This document shows positions 18,943 to 28,059 of a DNA stretch of 64,000 bases, in pieces. The DNA lies in assembly GCF_020148105.1 (NCBI RefSeq), contig NZ_JAHLZE010000037.1:1-64000 (forward strand), written 5' to 3'. Under the pieces are notes generated by a model that was given only the letters and a program-made list of their open reading frames with translations, had not been told where the DNA came from and made no database searches. Origin of the DNA: Methanobrevibacter sp. TMH8 (GTDB lineage: Archaea > Methanobacteriota > Methanobacteria > Methanobacteriales > Methanobacteriaceae). A program made the position numbers and the translations under genes. Each line of letters starts with the position of its first letter. Within the stretch, counting starts at the first letter, position 1.

Positions 18943-20442
18943 TTGGTGTTTATTAAAAAAACAATGAGTTTATGTCCGACTTGCTTTAAACCAGTAGAAG
19001 CAGAAGTTTATGAAAAAGATGGGAAAATTTGGATAAAAAAAGAATGTCCTGAACATGGGAGCTTTGATAATACTTATTGGACTAATGCAGAGCTTTATAA
19101 ACGTGTCAATGATTTTGATCCTTCTATAAAACCAATAAAAAATCCTCAAGTAGATGCAAATGCAAATAAAGATGGTTTAGGATGTCCAAATAACTGTGGA
19201 ATATGTAGTGATCATGAAACATCTACTGTACTTGGGCTTATTGATGTAACTAATAGATGTAATCTTAAATGTCCTGTATGTTTTGCTAATGCTGCTGTTT
19301 CTAAAAAACTTTATGAACCTACTTTTGAAGAAATTGGACAGATGTTAGACAACTTAAAAAATCTCAAACCTACTCCTACTCCTGCAATTCAATATGCTGG
19401 TGGGGAACCAACTGTTAGAAATGATATAGTTGAACTTGTTAAGTTAGCTAAAGAAAAAGATTTTTCTCACACTCAGATTGCTACCAATGGTTTAAGATTA
19501 GCTAGAAAAGAAAGTTTGGCTCAAGAATTAGCTGATGCTGGACTTAATACTGTTTATCTTCAATTTGATGGTGTAACTGAAGAACCATATATTTATAATC
19601 GTGGAAAAAATATTCTTCCACAGAAAATTCAAGCTATTGAAAACTGTAGAAAGGCTGGTCTTGGAGTAGTTTTAGTTCCAACTTTAGTTAAAGGAATTAA
19701 CGATGATCAAGTAGGAGATATAATTCAATTTGCTATTAAAAATATTGATGTTATTCATGGAGTAAATTTCCAACCTGTTTCATTTGCAGGTAGAACTCCT
19801 CAAGATCAAGTTGAAGAACAGAGAATTACTATCCCTGATTTCATTGATTTAGTTAGTCAACAAAGTAATAATCAAGTTGATGAAGACGATTTCTATCCTC
19901 CTTCTTCAGTGGAACCAATATCTCATTTTATTGGAGCTCTTGAAGGTGAAGAACCATCTGTAACTTTAAATTGTCATCAACACTGTGGTATAGCTACTTA
20001 TATCTTTATTGATGATGGCAAAATCATTCCAGTTACAAAGTTCATTGATGTTGATAGATTCTTGAATTTCCTTGATGAAAATGCTGAAAGATTAGAAGAA
20101 GGTGGGTTTGCAATTAAACCTAGGGTATTAGCTAAAGCTACAAGAGAAATCCCAAAAGTTTTAGATAGAAGTAAAGCTCCAGAATCATTAGATATATCTA
20201 AAATATTAGTCAATGTATTTAAAGATAGATCTTACGAAGCTTTAGGAGACTTCCACCATAATTCATTACTTATTTCTTGCATGCATTTCATGGATCCGTT
20301 TAATTTTGATGAAGATAGGGTTAAAAAATGTGTAATTCACTATGCAGTTCCTGATGGTCGTATAATACCATTCTGTACTATGAATTCAATGTATAGGCAA
20401 GAAATTGAAGAAGAATTTTCAGTTCCATTTAAAAAAGAATAA
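18943..20442 (+). CDS. tes: Radical SAM protein of the tetraether synthase (Tes) family
   Basis: Tes couples two archaeol tails into tetraether membrane lipid by radical SAM chemistry. The radical SAM cluster motif is CNLKCPVC (C106, C110, C113 from the start used here). Additional cysteine groups are an N-terminal CPTC...C (C11, C14, C35) and CPNNCGIC (C81, C85, C88), as expected for this multi-cluster family. A late CVIHYAVPDGRIIPFC and the length of about 500 aa also fit. An older assignment of this family is pterin methylation. The start is uncertain: TTG at 18943 lies 7 nt after AGGT, GTG at 18946 lies 10 nt after it, and the ATG at 18964 is too far. Confidence 0.75.
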   Translation: MVFIKKTMSLCPTCFKPVEAEVYEKDGKIWIKKECPEHGSFDNTYWTNAELYKRVNDFDPSIKPIKNPQVDANANKDGLGCPNNCGICSDHETSTVLGLIDVTNRCNLKCPVCFANAAVSKKLYEPTFEEIGQMLDNLKNLKPTPTPAIQYAGGEPTVRNDIVELVKLAKEKDFSHTQIATNGLRLARKESLAQELADAGLNTVYLQFDGVTEEPYIYNRGKNILPQKIQAIENCRKAGLGVVLVPTLVKGINDDQVGDIIQFAIKNIDVIHGVNFQPVSFAGRTPQDQVEEQRITIPDFIDLVSQQSNNQVDEDDFYPPSSVEPISHFIGALEGEEPSVTLNCHQHCGIATYIFIDDGKIIPVTKFIDVDRFLNFLDENAERLEEGGFAIKPRVLAKATREIPKVLDRSKAPESLDISKILVNVFKDRSYEALGDFHHNSLLISCMHFMDPFNFDEDRVKKCVIHYAVPDGRIIPFCTMNSMYRQEIEEEFSVPFKKE

Positions 20443-20987
20443 TGATTTAAACTTATAAAGATTATTGATATTAAATCAAATATAAACTTTATAGGTTTTA
20501 AATTAAATATAAAGTTCATAGGTACTAAATCAAATATAAAAATTAATATAATATGAGAAATATAGTATCTTAGATTCTACTCATATTTTATAAAAAAAAT
20601 ATTTGATTTATAATTAATTTAGTTTTATAATTAAAAAATATTTAATTTATAATTAATTTAATTCATAATTAAAAAAAAATATTTGATTTATGTATCGGTA
20701 ATACTGTAAAAGTATAAAGTCAATTAATTAAAGCATATAATTAAAATATAATGCATATAATTAACAACAGGTCATAATGCAAGAGATATTAATTAATATT
20801 TCAATTAATTTTAATTAGCTTTAAGAACATATTGATTTAGCTAATATTCAATATTAATAACATTTACTAATAGCTTTAATATCAATAATTGCTTTAATAG
20901 TTTTAATAGCTTTAAAAGGTTTAAAAAGTTTATTAGGGAGTGGTTACATTATATTAGCTACTGAACCAACCAAAAGGAGCTTATATG
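20443..20987. repeat. Intergenic region with two families of imperfect direct repeats
   Basis: Between the Tes-family gene and mptG. At about 20468-20545 a 36-bp unit (AAATATAAA.TT.ATAGGT) repeats about twice. At about 20595-20695 a roughly 40-bp unit (ATATTTGATTTATAATTAATTT) repeats about two and a half times. No gene is seen. The last 45 bp hold the AAGGAG ribosome-binding site of mptG. Confidence 0.6.
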
Positions 20988-21977
20988 ATGATTATTAAAA
21001 CTCCATCAAGGCTTCATATGACACTCATTGATTTAAATGGGTCATATGGCAGAGCAGATGGTGGTATTGGTTTAACCATAGATAAACCTAACTTCACTCT
21101 TCGTTGTGAATCAGCTGATAAAGGTATAACTATTGATTTTAATGAAAATATCACTGATGAAGAGATAAAAAAGGAAGCTATTAATAAAATAGGCATTTCT
21201 GCTGAAAAAATTACTTCTCATTTTAATTTTGAGAAAGGTTTTCATTTTACTGTTGAAGAAGCTTATCCTCCACATTCAGGACTAGGTTCTGGAACTCAAA
21301 TGTCATTAGCTACAGCTAAATTGATTTGTGAATATAACAATACTAATATGGATAGTATTGGTCTTGGAGCTATTCTTGGAAGAGGAGGTAGTTCTGGTAT
21401 TGGAATGGGTGCTTTTGATTATGGTGGATTTATTGTAGATGGTGGTCATGATTTAAAAGACAAAGAAGGATCAGTTTTACCTTCTTCTGTTCGCCCTGCT
21501 AAACCACCTCAATTAATAGGTAGATATGATTTTCCAAAGGATTGGGAAGTTGTTGTAGGTATTTCAAAGGCAGATACAACTGTTACAGGGATGAAAGAAG
21601 ATGATATTTTTGAAAAATATTGTCCTGTTCCTAAAAATGAAGTTGAACAGTTATCTCATATTATTTTTATGAACTTAATTCCATTTCTTTTAGAAGAAAA
21701 CATACAGTCTGTTGGGGATTCAATTAATAGAATTCAAAAACTTGGTTTTAAAAATGTTGAAGTAACTCGCCAAGCTCAAAATGTCAGAGACTTAATGGAT
21801 AATATGCGGCAATTCGGTGCTTATGGTGTAGGAATGAGTTCGTTTGGTCCAGCTGTTTATGGCTTGATTGATAAAAATAATAAAGATGTTTTTGAAGCTA
21901 CTGAAGAGTATCTAGGAGAAGATGGTTTTGTTTTCAAAGCAAAAGCCCAAAACCATGGTTATGAACTTAAAAAATAG
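20988..21977 (+). CDS. mptG: Beta-ribofuranosylaminobenzene 5'-phosphate synthase
   Basis: RFA-P synthase condenses 4-hydroxy- or 4-aminobenzoate with PRPP in methanopterin synthesis. It is a GHMP-kinase-fold enzyme. The N terminus IIKTPSRLHMTLIDLNGS and the GHMP phosphate loop PPHSGLGSGTQMSLA (about residues 95-109) are diagnostic. GRGGSSGIGMGAFDYGGFIVDGG follows as GGSSGIGMGAFDYGG. The second ATG (20988) gives the usual 6-nt spacing to GGAGCT, while the first at 20985 gives 3 nt, so I prefer the second. It is monocistronic. Confidence 0.93.
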   Translation: MIIKTPSRLHMTLIDLNGSYGRADGGIGLTIDKPNFTLRCESADKGITIDFNENITDEEIKKEAINKIGISAEKITSHFNFEKGFHFTVEEAYPPHSGLGSGTQMSLATAKLICEYNNTNMDSIGLGAILGRGGSSGIGMGAFDYGGFIVDGGHDLKDKEGSVLPSSVRPAKPPQLIGRYDFPKDWEVVVGISKADTTVTGMKEDDIFEKYCPVPKNEVEQLSHIIFMNLIPFLLEENIQSVGDSINRIQKLGFKNVEVTRQAQNVRDLMDNMRQFGAYGVGMSSFGPAVYGLIDKNNKDVFEATEEYLGEDGFVFKAKAQNHGYELKK

Positions 21978-22121
21978 TTATTTGGTATGTATATTTTAAT
22001 ATTATCATGATTATCAATATATTATTTTTATTTTTATAATTTTTTTATAATTTTATAATTTTTTATTATTTATTATTTATTATTAATTATTAATTATTAA
22101 TATTATTCTGTGTGGATTTAA

Positions 22122-22607
22122 ATGGATAAAATAGAAGGAAAAGTTTGGAAATTTGGAAATAACATTGATACTGATGTTATCATACCTGGAAGGTATTTAA
22201 GAACATTTGATCCAAAAGATCTTGCTCTCCATGTAATGGCTGGTGAGAGAGATGATTTTGCAAAAAATGTTCAAGAAGGAGATATTATTGTAGCTGATGA
22301 TAACTTTGGTTGTGGATCTTCTAGAGAACAAGCACCAGTAGCTATCAAAGCAGCTGGAATTTCAGTTATAATAGCTAAATCATTTGCAAGAATCTTTTAT
22401 AGAAATGCTATTAATATTGGTCTTCCAGTGATTAAAGCAGATATCGAAGCTGATGAAGGAGATATTTTGTCAGTTGACTTAAAAAAGGGCATTGTTATCA
22501 ATGAATCAACTAATAAAACCTTTGAAATAGAACCATTTAAAGAATTCATGTTAAACATCCTAAATGATGGAGGATTAGTAAATCATTATCTTAAAGAAAA
22601 AGAATAA
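22122..22607 (+). CDS. hacB: Homoaconitase small subunit (coenzyme B biosynthesis)
   Basis: A LeuD-like swivelling-domain subunit of an aconitase-family hydro-lyase. The 161-aa length and DNFGCGSSREQAP identify the family. The loop after IPGR reads YLRT (residues 25-28), the sequence reported for methanogen homoaconitase small subunits. Isopropylmalate isomerase small subunits instead carry YLVY or YLVM-like loops. This makes HacB, which helps build the 7-mercaptoheptanoyl chain of coenzyme B, more likely than LeuD. The partner HacA is not in the window. Confidence 0.82.
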   Translation: MDKIEGKVWKFGNNIDTDVIIPGRYLRTFDPKDLALHVMAGERDDFAKNVQEGDIIVADDNFGCGSSREQAPVAIKAAGISVIIAKSFARIFYRNAINIGLPVIKADIEADEGDILSVDLKKGIVINESTNKTFEIEPFKEFMLNILNDGGLVNHYLKEKE

Positions 22608-22854
22608 TTTATTTGTCAAATATTAATTTAATTACTCTATTTTTCTATTTTTAAATAGCAATTATTTTTATGTTAAAATTTTTATGTATATGTGATGATA
22701 AGAAAATATCTTAATCATATTTTTGTTCTTTATTCATAATTTTTTGTATTTATAATAAATATCCCATTGTTTTTGGAAATCATATATAAAGATTTATAAC
22801 ATACTATTTTCAAAAGATTAAATAACTATAAACTATCAATCTGGGGTAATTAAA

Positions 22855-23412
22855 ATGAATAAGAAAATTATTGGTTTAATAATCATATTAATCATTGTAT
22901 GTGCAGTGGCTGTTGGGGTTTATTTTTTAACTCCTCATTATAAAACATTTAGTGATGAAAATATCCAAGTAGAGATACCATCTGATGTTAATTTTGTTGT
23001 TAATGAAACTACTAGCGAAGGAGTAAAAACTTTAGCATATATTCCTAATTTGGCTAATGAAACTGAAATTTCCATATTTGACATGATTCCTACATTAATC
23101 AATCCAAGCGGTATGTTAAAAGCAGATTCTACTAGTATTAACTTAATTTCAGTAGATTCTTCTGTAAGCTATGCTCAAGAGATATATAGTTATAGTAAAA
23201 GTGGAATTAAAGAATCTTTCTCTGGTTTTGAAACTGTGGATGGTTCACAATATAATTATAATGGTACTATTTATAATACTACTAATCAAACTGCTACAAT
23301 TCCAGTTTACATAATTCCTATCTTTGATGATGACACTAAAACAATTGCTTTGTTATTATCTACAGACTTAGGTACTGTTGTTCATATGGCTGAAACATTT
23401 AAAATAAAATAG
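22855..23412 (+). CDS. Membrane-anchored protein of unknown function
   Basis: I do not recognise this 185-aa protein. It has a basic start (MNKK), a hydrophobic anchor at residues 5-25 and an extracytoplasmic domain rich in Ser/Thr/Asn with several N-x-T/S sites. The ATG has GGGGT 7 nt upstream. The lone position and a hairpin plus pyrimidine-rich stretch after the stop suggest a single-gene transcript. Similar small secreted domains are frequent in Methanobacteriales without assigned roles. Confidence 0.7.
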   Translation: MNKKIIGLIIILIIVCAVAVGVYFLTPHYKTFSDENIQVEIPSDVNFVVNETTSEGVKTLAYIPNLANETEISIFDMIPTLINPSGMLKADSTSINLISVDSSVSYAQEIYSYSKSGIKESFSGFETVDGSQYNYNGTIYNTTNQTATIPVYIIPIFDDDTKTIALLLSTDLGTVVHMAETFKIK

Positions 23413-23457
23413 AAGAGAATAAAATAAAATAAATGAATAGCTTATATGATAATTTGT

Positions 23458-23495
23458 GGTTTTCATTATTAAAACCCCTTTTCTTCTTTTTGTAA
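23458..23495 (+). terminator. Hairpin followed by pyrimidine-rich tract
   Basis: GGTTTT (23458-23463) and AAAACC (23471-23476) enclose a 7-nt loop, and CCTTTTCTTCTTTTT follows. This is a plausible terminator for the membrane-anchored gene that ends at 23412. Confidence 0.45.
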
Positions 23496-23879
23496 ATACC
23501 TTATTTTAATATTTTATTCCTATTTACTCCTATTTTACAATCTATTTTACTACTTATTTTATCATTTTACCTTTTGTCACCTATTTTGTCCCATTTTTAA
23601 TCCTATTTTTTCCATTATTTTATCTTAATTTATTTATATAAAATTTCTATATTTAAAAATAATAAATATGGATAATAAATTAGTTGAATTTAGATAAACA
23701 TAGATAATAAATTAGATAAATATAGATAAAATAATATAATTTGAAAAATAAAATATTGTATAGCTTATAAAAATTATATAATTTATATAAAATAATTAAT
23801 TAATCAAATTATAATAAATTACAAATTATTCTATTTTATTAGTATATTAATAATTATATTTAATAAATATATTAAAAAG
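23496..23879. other. Intergenic region, pyrimidine-rich then A/T
   Basis: The + strand from about 23465 to 23640 is markedly pyrimidine-rich, with recurring CCTATTTTA and TTTTAC pieces. After that it is plain A/T to the next start. The purine/pyrimidine asymmetry contrasts with surrounding spacers. No gene is seen. Confidence 0.5.
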
Positions 23880-24413
23880 ATGTCAGATGTTAATATGTAT
23901 GACTTATTACTATTTACTGGAGGAGTCTATAAATTTGATGAATTTAAAGAATTTATAGATGATGTTGGTGGATTAATAATTGAAATGGAAAGTTTCAAAG
24001 TAAATAGGGGAATGTATTTTTTAAGCGAAGAGATGAAGGTTCTTCTTATTGTACCTGAAGAAGAAAAAGAAATAATTAAATCTTTTGCTAAAGAAATTAA
24101 AGGATCTATTGAACCTGTATTGATGGAAAATAAAGAAATTGAAAAAGTAGTTTTAATATTTGAAATATATAAAAAGCTACAAATAGATGAACTCTTAAAT
24201 ATGGAAGAGATTAACAAACATTTATTAAACAAACCTGACTTTATTAATCTTAAAGATTGTAACTTAGAAAACATATGTAATGAAGAAGGATTCCTTGAAA
24301 AGATAAATGAACTTTTAATTCTAATGGAAGAAATGAGTATTATAAAATCTTTTGAGAAAAATGAATTAATTCATTATAAAATAAATAAACAAAACAATAA
24401 AAGTGAAAAATAG
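23880..24413 (+). CDS. Methanogen protein of unknown function, possible Mmp7-like N terminus
   Basis: The 177-aa acidic, mostly helical protein starts MSDVNMYDLLLFTGGVYKF. From memory, the MYD..L.TGGVYKFDEFKEF segment resembles the N terminus of methanogenesis marker protein 7 or an Mcr-associated family, but the rest does not clearly match, so this is only a lead. There is no signal peptide or membrane segment. No ribosome-binding site is visible before the ATG; the transcript may be leaderless. It lies 258 bp before the DUF166 gene on the same strand. Confidence 0.6.
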   Translation: MSDVNMYDLLLFTGGVYKFDEFKEFIDDVGGLIIEMESFKVNRGMYFLSEEMKVLLIVPEEEKEIIKSFAKEIKGSIEPVLMENKEIEKVVLIFEIYKKLQIDELLNMEEINKHLLNKPDFINLKDCNLENICNEEGFLEKINELLILMEEMSIIKSFEKNELIHYKINKQNNKSEK

Positions 24414-24671
24414 TTCTAAATTTAATTGAAATTAATATAATTAAAAATTATATATTATATACTAAAAATTGAAAATAAAAATAGTAAAAACTATAAATCT
24501 ACAATTATATATAAAAAATTGAAATAGATTAAAAATAATTTTTAAATATGATATAACTAGGATATATAATTAGTATAATAACTGGGATATATAAATAGGA
24601 TATATAAATAGTGATATTATAACTAATGATATATAGCTAATTATATAGCTAATAATTTCTGAGAGGATAAT

Positions 24672-25610
24672 ATGAGAATTTTCATACTTAGTTCTGGAGA
24701 ATATGGTTCTAAAATAGTCAATGGAATAGCTACGCATGGTCTTGCATCTAATATTGTTGGAATACATGAATTTCCATCATCTGAAGACTTACCTGAATTT
24801 ATTGATGATGTTAGTGAATATATACCAAAAAACATTCCTGAAGCAGATTTGATAATAGCTGTTGGAACCTTTGGTGATATAAATATGGTTATTCCGGATG
24901 TAGCTAGAACTTCTGGAGCTAAATCTATCATTGTTCCGATTTACCATCCACAACAAATACCTCTAGGACTTCAAAATGAGATAAAATCTGAGTTAGATGA
25001 TGATATGACTATTGTCTTTCCAAAACCATTTTGTAGTCTTACTCCAATAGGAGATAAGTTTATAGATGAATTTGCAGAAGTATTTGGAAAACCAGAATTT
25101 GAAATCGAAACCTCTAATCCTTCTGATGAAATAGATTTAGATAGTAATATAAGTTCTGTAAAAGTTATTAGAGGAGCTCCTTGTGGAGCTAGTCATTTTA
25201 TAGCAGAAAATTTGATAGGGGTCTCTGTTAAAGATGCAGAATTTGAAGCTAATAATAAACTCCATAATTTTCCATGTTCTGCTTCAATGGCTACTGATAA
25301 CATAACTGGAGATACAGTACTTCACTTAGCTAGCTATAGAACAAAAGAAGCTATAAAAAGAGCATTAGGTTTTACTTGTAGGGTTGCTATGGTTGATGCT
25401 GATGATTGTGAAGGACTAGAAGAATGTGAAAATGCATGTTTAAATTCTTGCCCTAATGTATTAACTGGTGTAGAAACTATTTATCATGGAGAAAATGGTA
25501 AAGCAGTTATAGATCCAGCTAGCTGTGGGGTTTGTGAAATATGTGTTAATGAATGTCCTTATGGAGCAATATATATTTATGATAATAAAGTTCCTATTAA
25601 AAAAGAATAA
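24672..25610 (+). CDS. DUF166 protein with C-terminal iron-sulfur segment
   Basis: The 312-aa product matches archaeal DUF166 proteins: N-terminal MRIFILSSGEYGSKIVN, then YHPQQIPLGLQNEI and RGAPCGASHFIAENL. The C-terminal 70 residues are cysteine-rich: CEGLEECENACLNSCPN followed by CGVCEICVNECPYGAI, which resembles ferredoxin-type [4Fe-4S] binding. The reaction is unknown. Family members are often found near cofactor genes, and here cbiF follows after 278 bp. The ATG has a GAGAGG site close by. Confidence 0.82.
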   Translation: MRIFILSSGEYGSKIVNGIATHGLASNIVGIHEFPSSEDLPEFIDDVSEYIPKNIPEADLIIAVGTFGDINMVIPDVARTSGAKSIIVPIYHPQQIPLGLQNEIKSELDDDMTIVFPKPFCSLTPIGDKFIDEFAEVFGKPEFEIETSNPSDEIDLDSNISSVKVIRGAPCGASHFIAENLIGVSVKDAEFEANNKLHNFPCSASMATDNITGDTVLHLASYRTKEAIKRALGFTCRVAMVDADDCEGLEECENACLNSCPNVLTGVETIYHGENGKAVIDPASCGVCEICVNECPYGAIYIYDNKVPIKKE

Positions 25611-25888
25611 TTTTTCATATTTTTTAGAATACTATTCTATTTTATAATTCTATAAATTCTATAATTTTATAATTTTTTATAATTGATATTTATAATGTAT
25701 ATAATCTATATATAATATATACAATCTATATAATTTATATAATCTATATAATCTATATAATGTACATATGATCTATATAATCTACTTATAATCGATATAT
25801 AATTTTATATAATCATTTAATGATTTTTATAATTTTTATAATAATCATAAGTTTATCTATATATTTTACTATAATATTTTGTGATATA

Positions 25889-26659
25889 ATGAAAGGAAAA
25901 GTGATTTTTGTTGGTGCAGGCCCGGGTAACCCTAAACTATTAACCATTGGTGGTTATCAAGCTATTGAAAATGCAGATATTATTATATATGCAGGTTCAC
26001 TTGTTAATCCAGAGGTTTTAAATCATAGAAAAGATGATTCAGAAGTATATAATAGTGCATCACTTGATTTAAATGAAATAATAGCTATTATAGAAGAAGG
26101 AATAGCTAATAACAAAAGTATAGCTAGAGTCCATACTGGAGATCCTTCAATTTATGGGGCAATTGGTGAACAGATAAGAGAGTTAAAAAAACGAAATATT
26201 GAATATGAAATAATACCTGGAGTTAGCTCTGTATTTGCAACTGCAGCTACCCTTGAAGCTGAACTTACACTTCCAGAAATTTCACAAACTGTAATTATCA
26301 CTAGGCCTGAAGGTAGAACACCAAAACCAAAAGAAGAAAGTTTAGCTAGTTTAGCTACACATCAAGCTACAATGTGTATTTTCCTTGGAATTGGAATGAT
26401 AGATAAAGTAGTAAAAGAACTAAAAGAAGGTCACAATGGAAAAGAAGGATATAATGATGATACTCCAATAGCTGTAGTTAGAAAAGCTTCATGGGAAGAT
26501 GAATTAATTATCAGAGGAACATTATCAACTATTGCAGAAAAAGTCAAAGAAGCTAATATTACTAAAACAGCTATGATAGTAGTTGGAGATGTACTTAATC
26601 CTGGAGAGTTCCAAGCATCCAAACTATATGATCCTAATTTTAAACATGAATATAGGTAA
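25889..26659 (+). CDS. cbiF: Cobalt-precorrin-4 C11-methyltransferase
   Basis: CbiF/CobM transfers a methyl group from SAM to C-11 of the corrin ring precursor in cobamide synthesis, needed for methanogen methyl transfer. The 256-aa product begins MKGKVIFVGAGPGNPKLLT, the SAM-binding glycine-rich motif of the tetrapyrrole methylases. It continues with ARVHTGDPSIYGA and EIIPGVSSVFATAA. I use the ATG at 25889, with GTGAT placed 6 nt upstream. An upstream ATG at 25820 would add a hydrophobic 23-residue extension unlike the family. cbiC is elsewhere in the window (51060). Confidence 0.92.
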   Translation: MKGKVIFVGAGPGNPKLLTIGGYQAIENADIIIYAGSLVNPEVLNHRKDDSEVYNSASLDLNEIIAIIEEGIANNKSIARVHTGDPSIYGAIGEQIRELKKRNIEYEIIPGVSSVFATAATLEAELTLPEISQTVIITRPEGRTPKPKEESLASLATHQATMCIFLGIGMIDKVVKELKEGHNGKEGYNDDTPIAVVRKASWEDELIIRGTLSTIAEKVKEANITKTAMIVVGDVLNPGEFQASKLYDPNFKHEYR

Positions 26660-27015
26660 CTATATTTTATTATATTTTCATTATTATTAGCACTATCTTT
26701 GCTGTTATTTGTTTTATTATTATAATATATTTATATTTTCAATAGTATTCTTAATATTATTTTATTTACTATAATTTTTTTTTTATTATCTTGTTCCATT
26801 TATTTTTATTTTTAATACATTTATTTCATTTTTTATTTTATTAACTTTAATTATATAAAAACAATATCCTATATTAAAATAAATATTACTTTTTTGAATC
26901 AATTTTTCTATTAGTAATAAAAATATTGGTGATATGTCAAAATAACAATTATAAATCAATTTTTACTTTAGAAATGAATAAAACTTTTTAATATCTTCTA
27001 ATAAACTAATTATCA
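26660..27015. other. Intergenic region, nothing recognised
   Basis: T-rich spacer after cbiF and before the prepilin-like pair. No gene, hairpin or repeat is supported. The promoter of the downstream gene is not distinct from background. Confidence 0.4.
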
Positions 27016-27456
27016 ATGGATTCAAGAGGCATATCAACAGTTGACTTTATATTTACAATTTTTTTAAGTTTAATCATTTTTATCATTGGCTTGAATTTAA
27101 TTGGAAATAATCTAGAAGATACAATGGTCATGGAAGAAGAACTTAATGGAAGGATGATTGTAGATAGTATAGCTAATTCCATAAATGAAGTAAATTCAAA
27201 TAATATTGGACATATTCAAGAAATTACTCTTCCAAAAAATGTTTCTAAAAGATCTTTTTCTATAACGATAAATCAAAACAAGGTTTTAATAGAATTTGGA
27301 AATAGAAAAGGAGATTCTGCAATAATACCAATTAGATTAGCTAATTTTAATAAAGACATTGTTAATGAAATCAAGTTATATCCTTCTGAATCCTATAAAA
27401 TTCAAAAATCTTCAGACGATAATAATTTAACAATAATTCAAATTTATAAGATTTGA
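27016..27456 (+). CDS. Prepilin-like secreted protein
   Basis: The 146-aa protein starts MDSRGISTVDFIFTIFLSL: a short charged leader ending in RG, then an acidic residue near +5 and a continuous hydrophobic helix to about residue 29. That layout resembles archaeal type IV prepilins, with cleavage before IST or nearby. The rest is hydrophilic. It is the first gene of a tight pair, 45 bp ahead of a clearer class III signal-peptide protein, so both may be minor pilins or pseudopilins processed by the same peptidase. No ribosome-binding site is visible. Confidence 0.6.
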   Translation: MDSRGISTVDFIFTIFLSLIIFIIGLNLIGNNLEDTMVMEEELNGRMIVDSIANSINEVNSNNIGHIQEITLPKNVSKRSFSITINQNKVLIEFGNRKGDSAIIPIRLANFNKDIVNEIKLYPSESYKIQKSSDDNNLTIIQIYKI

Positions 27457-27501
27457 TCTTATAAAGTTCAATCTTATAATATATTTTGATTATGTGGTAA
27501 T

Positions 27502-28005
27502 ATGATTTATAAAGATAATAAAGGACAAGGTGCTATAGAATTTTTATTTTTAATTAGCTTTGGACTTATTTTAGTTTTATCATTAGCTAATTTTTTAAGC
27601 TATGATAATGATCTGAATTTAGCTATAGCCGGAGCAAGAAATGGGATAAATCTTGGAGCTAGTGAGGATAGAATAGCTATCTATGAAGAAAGTGCATATG
27701 GCAAATATTCAAATAACAATAGTGTTTTAACTCATCCAAATGCCATTAAAATTGTAAAAATAGAGACAGTTAACCGTGGTTATGACAGTAGATATAATAG
27801 AACTAGTATACAATTAAGAGTTTTTGCCTCTTCTCCAACGATTGTGAAAAATGAAGATAAAGTTTCTGCTGGAGATAGAATAACATATAATGTAAGAAAA
27901 AGTATTACTATGACATTTAACACGTCAAAATTAACTAATAATTTGTATAATCCTTGTTTTTCTAAACATCATGTTTTTACAACTTCAAATGTTCAATGGG
28001 TTTAG
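27502..28005 (+). CDS. Class III signal peptide (pilin-like) protein
   Basis: The 167-aa protein starts MIYKDNKGQGAIEFLFLISF. The KGQGAIEFL stretch, with cleavage between G and Q and glutamate at +5, is the archaeal class III signal peptide handled by an EppA/FlaK-like prepilin peptidase. A hydrophobic helix (residues 10-27) follows, which would form the pilin filament core. The remaining domain is rich in Ser/Asn/Thr. It pairs with the preceding gene and converges with a GT4 gene. The pilus motor genes are not nearby. Confidence 0.72.
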   Translation: MIYKDNKGQGAIEFLFLISFGLILVLSLANFLSYDNDLNLAIAGARNGINLGASEDRIAIYEESAYGKYSNNNSVLTHPNAIKIVKIETVNRGYDSRYNRTSIQLRVFASSPTIVKNEDKVSAGDRITYNVRKSITMTFNTSKLTNNLYNPCFSKHHVFTTSNVQWV

Positions 28006-28059
28006 ATTAAACAATATTTAATTAAAACGTTATAAAAAATTTTTAAAAATAAAATATAA

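Noticed and set aside
22122-22607. Annotation as isopropylmalate isomerase small subunit LeuD
   Set aside because: The YLRT loop points to homoaconitase; LeuD remains only a fallback.
25820-25888. N-terminal membrane segment on CbiF
   Set aside because: The in-frame ATG at 25889 has proper ribosome-binding-site spacing and matches the family start; the upstream 23 codons are spacer-like.
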